Assembly (NCBI GenBank): GCA_022483015.1
Contig: JAKVOB010000001.1
Location: 248,001 to 312,000 of the forward strand
From: Atopobiaceae bacterium
GTDB taxonomy: Bacteria; Actinomycetota; Coriobacteriia; Coriobacteriales; Atopobiaceae
Direction of reading: 5' to 3'
Length of the DNA stretch: 64,000 nucleotides
The translations under genes and the position numbers were made by a program. A model generated the notes under the pieces. The model saw only the letters and a list, made by a program, of their open reading frames with translations, was not told where the DNA came from and did no database searches. Shown piece by piece: positions 62,503-64,000 of this stretch. Position 1 is the first letter of the stretch, and each line of letters starts with the position of its first letter.

Positions 62503-64000
62503 CTACGACCCGACGACCGTGCCCTTCTCGGCCTCCTCGGCCTGCTCGAGCTTCTTCTGCTGGGCGAGCTCCTCGTCGCAGATCGGGCAGTACTTGTGCT
62601 CGCCCGCGATGTAGCCGTGCTTGGGGCAGATGGAGAACGTGGGCGTGATCGTGATGTAGGGCAGGCGGAACTGCTCGAGCGAGCGCTTGACCAGCTGGGC
62701 GCAAGCCTCCTCCGAGCTCACGCGCTCGCCCATGTAGAGGTGGAGCACCGTGCCGCCGGTGTACTTCTTCTGCAGCTCCTCCTGCTCGGAGAGGGCCTTG
62801 AAGGGGTCGGTGGTGTAGCCCACGGGCAACTGGCTCGAGTTGGTGTAGTAGGGCTCGGCGGGCGTGCCTGCCTGGAGGATGTCGGGGTAGCGCTTCTTGT
62901 CCTCGCGGGCGAAGCGGTACGTGGTGCCCTCGGCGGGCGTGGCCTCGAGGTTGTAGAGGTGGCCCGTCTCCTCCTGGAAGTCGACCATGCGGGCGCGCAC
63001 GTAGTCGAGGATGTCGATGGCGAGCTGGCGGCCCTCGGCGTCGGTGATGTCATGGGCGTCGTGGGTGTAGTTGCGGACCATCTCGTTGATGCCGTTGACG
63101 CCGATGGTCGAGAAGTGGTTGCGGAGCGTCCCCAGGTAGCGGCGCGTGTAGGGGAACAGGCCCGTGTCGATGAGGCGCTGGACCTCCTTCCGCTTGAGCT
63201 CGAGCGAGACCTTGGCCAGCACCAGGAGGTCGTTGAGCTCGCCCGTGAGGCCGTCCCAGTCGCCGGCGTGCTTGTAGCCCAGGCGCGCCATGTTCATGGT
63301 GACCACGCCGATGGATCCCGTCTGCTCGGCCGAGCCGAACAGGCCGTTGCCGCGCTTGAGCAGCTCGCGCAGGTCGAGCTGGAGCCGGCAGCACATGGAG
63401 CGGACCATGTTGGGCTCGAGGTCGGAGTTCACGAAGTTCTGGAAGTAGGGCAGGCCGTACTTGGCCGTCATCTCGAACAGGCGCTTGGAGTTCTCGGACT
63501 CCCAGGGGAAGTCCTTGGTGATGTTGTAGGTGGGGATCGGGAAGGTGAAGACGCGGCCCTTGGCGTCGCCCTCGGTCATGACCTCGATGAAGGCGCGGTT
63601 GATCATGTCCATCTCGGGCTGGAGGTCGCCATAGGTGAAGTCCACCGGCTCGCCGCCCACCAGGGGCACGTCGCCCGCGATGTCGTCAGGGCAGGTCCAG
63701 TCGAAGGTGAGGTTGGAGAACGGCGTCTGGGTGCCCCAGCGCGAGGGCACGTTCATGTTGTAGACGAAGGCCTGCATCTCCTGCTTGACCTCCTCGTAGC
63801 CGAGGTGGTCGACGCGGACGAACGGTGCGAGGTAGGTGTCGGTGGACGAGAAGGCCTGCGCGCCCGCCCACTCGTTCTGGAGCGTGCCCAGGAAGTTCAC
63901 CATCTGGCCCATGGCCGCGCCCAGGTGCTTGGGCGGGGCGGACTCGACCTTGTTGGGGACGCCGTTGAAGCCCTCGTTCAGCAGCGTGCGCAGGCTCCAG
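62503..64000 (-). CDS. nrdD: anaerobic ribonucleoside-triphosphate reductase, large chain (partial)
   Basis: C-terminal 498 or so residues; the gene continues beyond the window end, since the frame reads on upstream as WSLRTLLNEGFNGVPNKVES. Visible NrdD blocks: VNFLGTLQNEWAGAQAFSST, NLTFDWTCPDDIAG, FPIPTYNITKDFPWES and the substrate-site region MCCRLQLDLRELLKRGNGLF. The zinc-binding end has CPKHG and CPICDEELAQQKK. It reduces ribonucleoside triphosphates to deoxy forms without oxygen. It ends with GTVVGS and lacks the glycyl-radical domain, which is encoded by the next gene. Confidence 0.94.
   Translation of the reverse strand, partial: WSLRTLLNEGFNGVPNKVESAPPKHLGAAMGQMVNFLGTLQNEWAGAQAFSSTDTYLAPFVRVDHLGYEEVKQEMQAFVYNMNVPSRWGTQTPFSNLTFDWTCPDDIAGDVPLVGGEPVDFTYGDLQPEMDMINRAFIEVMTEGDAKGRVFTFPIPTYNITKDFPWESENSKRLFEMTAKYGLPYFQNFVNSDLEPNMVRSMCCRLQLDLRELLKRGNGLFGSAEQTGSIGVVTMNMARLGYKHAGDWDGLTGELNDLLVLAKVSLELKRKEVQRLIDTGLFPYTRRYLGTLRNHFSTIGVNGINEMVRNYTHDAHDITDAEGRQLAIDILDYVRARMVDFQEETGHLYNLEATPAEGTTYRFAREDKKRYPDILQAGTPAEPYYTNSSQLPVGYTTDPFKALSEQEELQKKYTGGTVLHLYMGERVSSEEACAQLVKRSLEQFRLPYITITPTFSICPKHGYIAGEHKYCPICDEELAQQKKLEQAEEAEKGTVVGS

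Overview
The window comes from a high-GC, Gram-positive anaerobe. It is best explained as a member of the Coriobacteriia (Olsenella/Atopobium-like); this is an inference from gene content and codon use, not from a marker search. The support is an oxygen-free lifestyle gene set (class III ribonucleotide reductase nrdD/nrdG, two rubredoxin-type proteins), fatty-acid genes of the MarR-fabH-acpP-fabK type, two-subunit transketolases, PTS transport, and wall-anchored or membrane-anchored surface proteins. Most genes lie on the minus strand.

Region by region: 1-2.2 kb is a fatty acid synthesis operon (fabT-like, fabH, acpP, fabK) with a palindromic operator. 2.3-6.1 kb is a large parallel beta-helix surface protein. 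6.2-8.1 kb holds redox genes (rubredoxin, nitroreductase, flavin reductase-rubredoxin fusion). 8.1-13.8 kb is a housekeeping block (smpB, a repeat protein, RNase R, ftsX, ftsE). 13.9-16.7 kb is a pentose-phosphate module (transaldolase-like protein and split transketolase) with a LacI-type operator inside its promoter. 16.8-24.2 kb is a complete-looking L-ascorbate PTS and catabolic operon (ulaC-A-B, a propeller-like protein, ulaG-F-E) opposite a DeoR-family regulator, but without ulaD. 24.2-30.1 kb has a LacI regulator, a YitT protein, prfB and secA. 30.3-33.4 kb is a very large BTAD-type regulator.

33.9-36.5 kb has tRNA-Glu, an orphan PTS IIB, a second split transketolase and tRNA-Leu. 36.5-45.1 kb holds ppx/gppA, a DivIC-like septum protein, an SGNH hydrolase-MazG fusion, an oxidoreductase and mfd. 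45.6-49.0 kb is a secreted subtilase with a long beta-rich tail. 49.1-50.3 kb is a DUF4143-type AAA ATPase fronted by four tandem 23-bp repeats.

From about 50.3 to 59.9 kb the base composition drops visibly and an accessory island begins. It contains a hidden small hydrophobic peptide gene with a sequestered ribosome binding site, a two-gene membrane/cytosolic cassette, three genes that each carry a BRCT domain (PIF1-type helicase, BRCT-DUF285 protein, DnaQ-like exonuclease), and a GIY-YIG/DUF2075 nuclease-helicase. This cluster of nuclease, helicase and membrane genes of foreign composition is the best candidate for an undescribed (possibly defence) system. 59.8-61.4 kb is a decayed stretch with two pseudogenes and an unusual density of palindromic sites. 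61.4-64.0 kb is the anaerobic ribonucleotide reductase operon, with NrdD split into a large part and a separate glycyl-radical domain.
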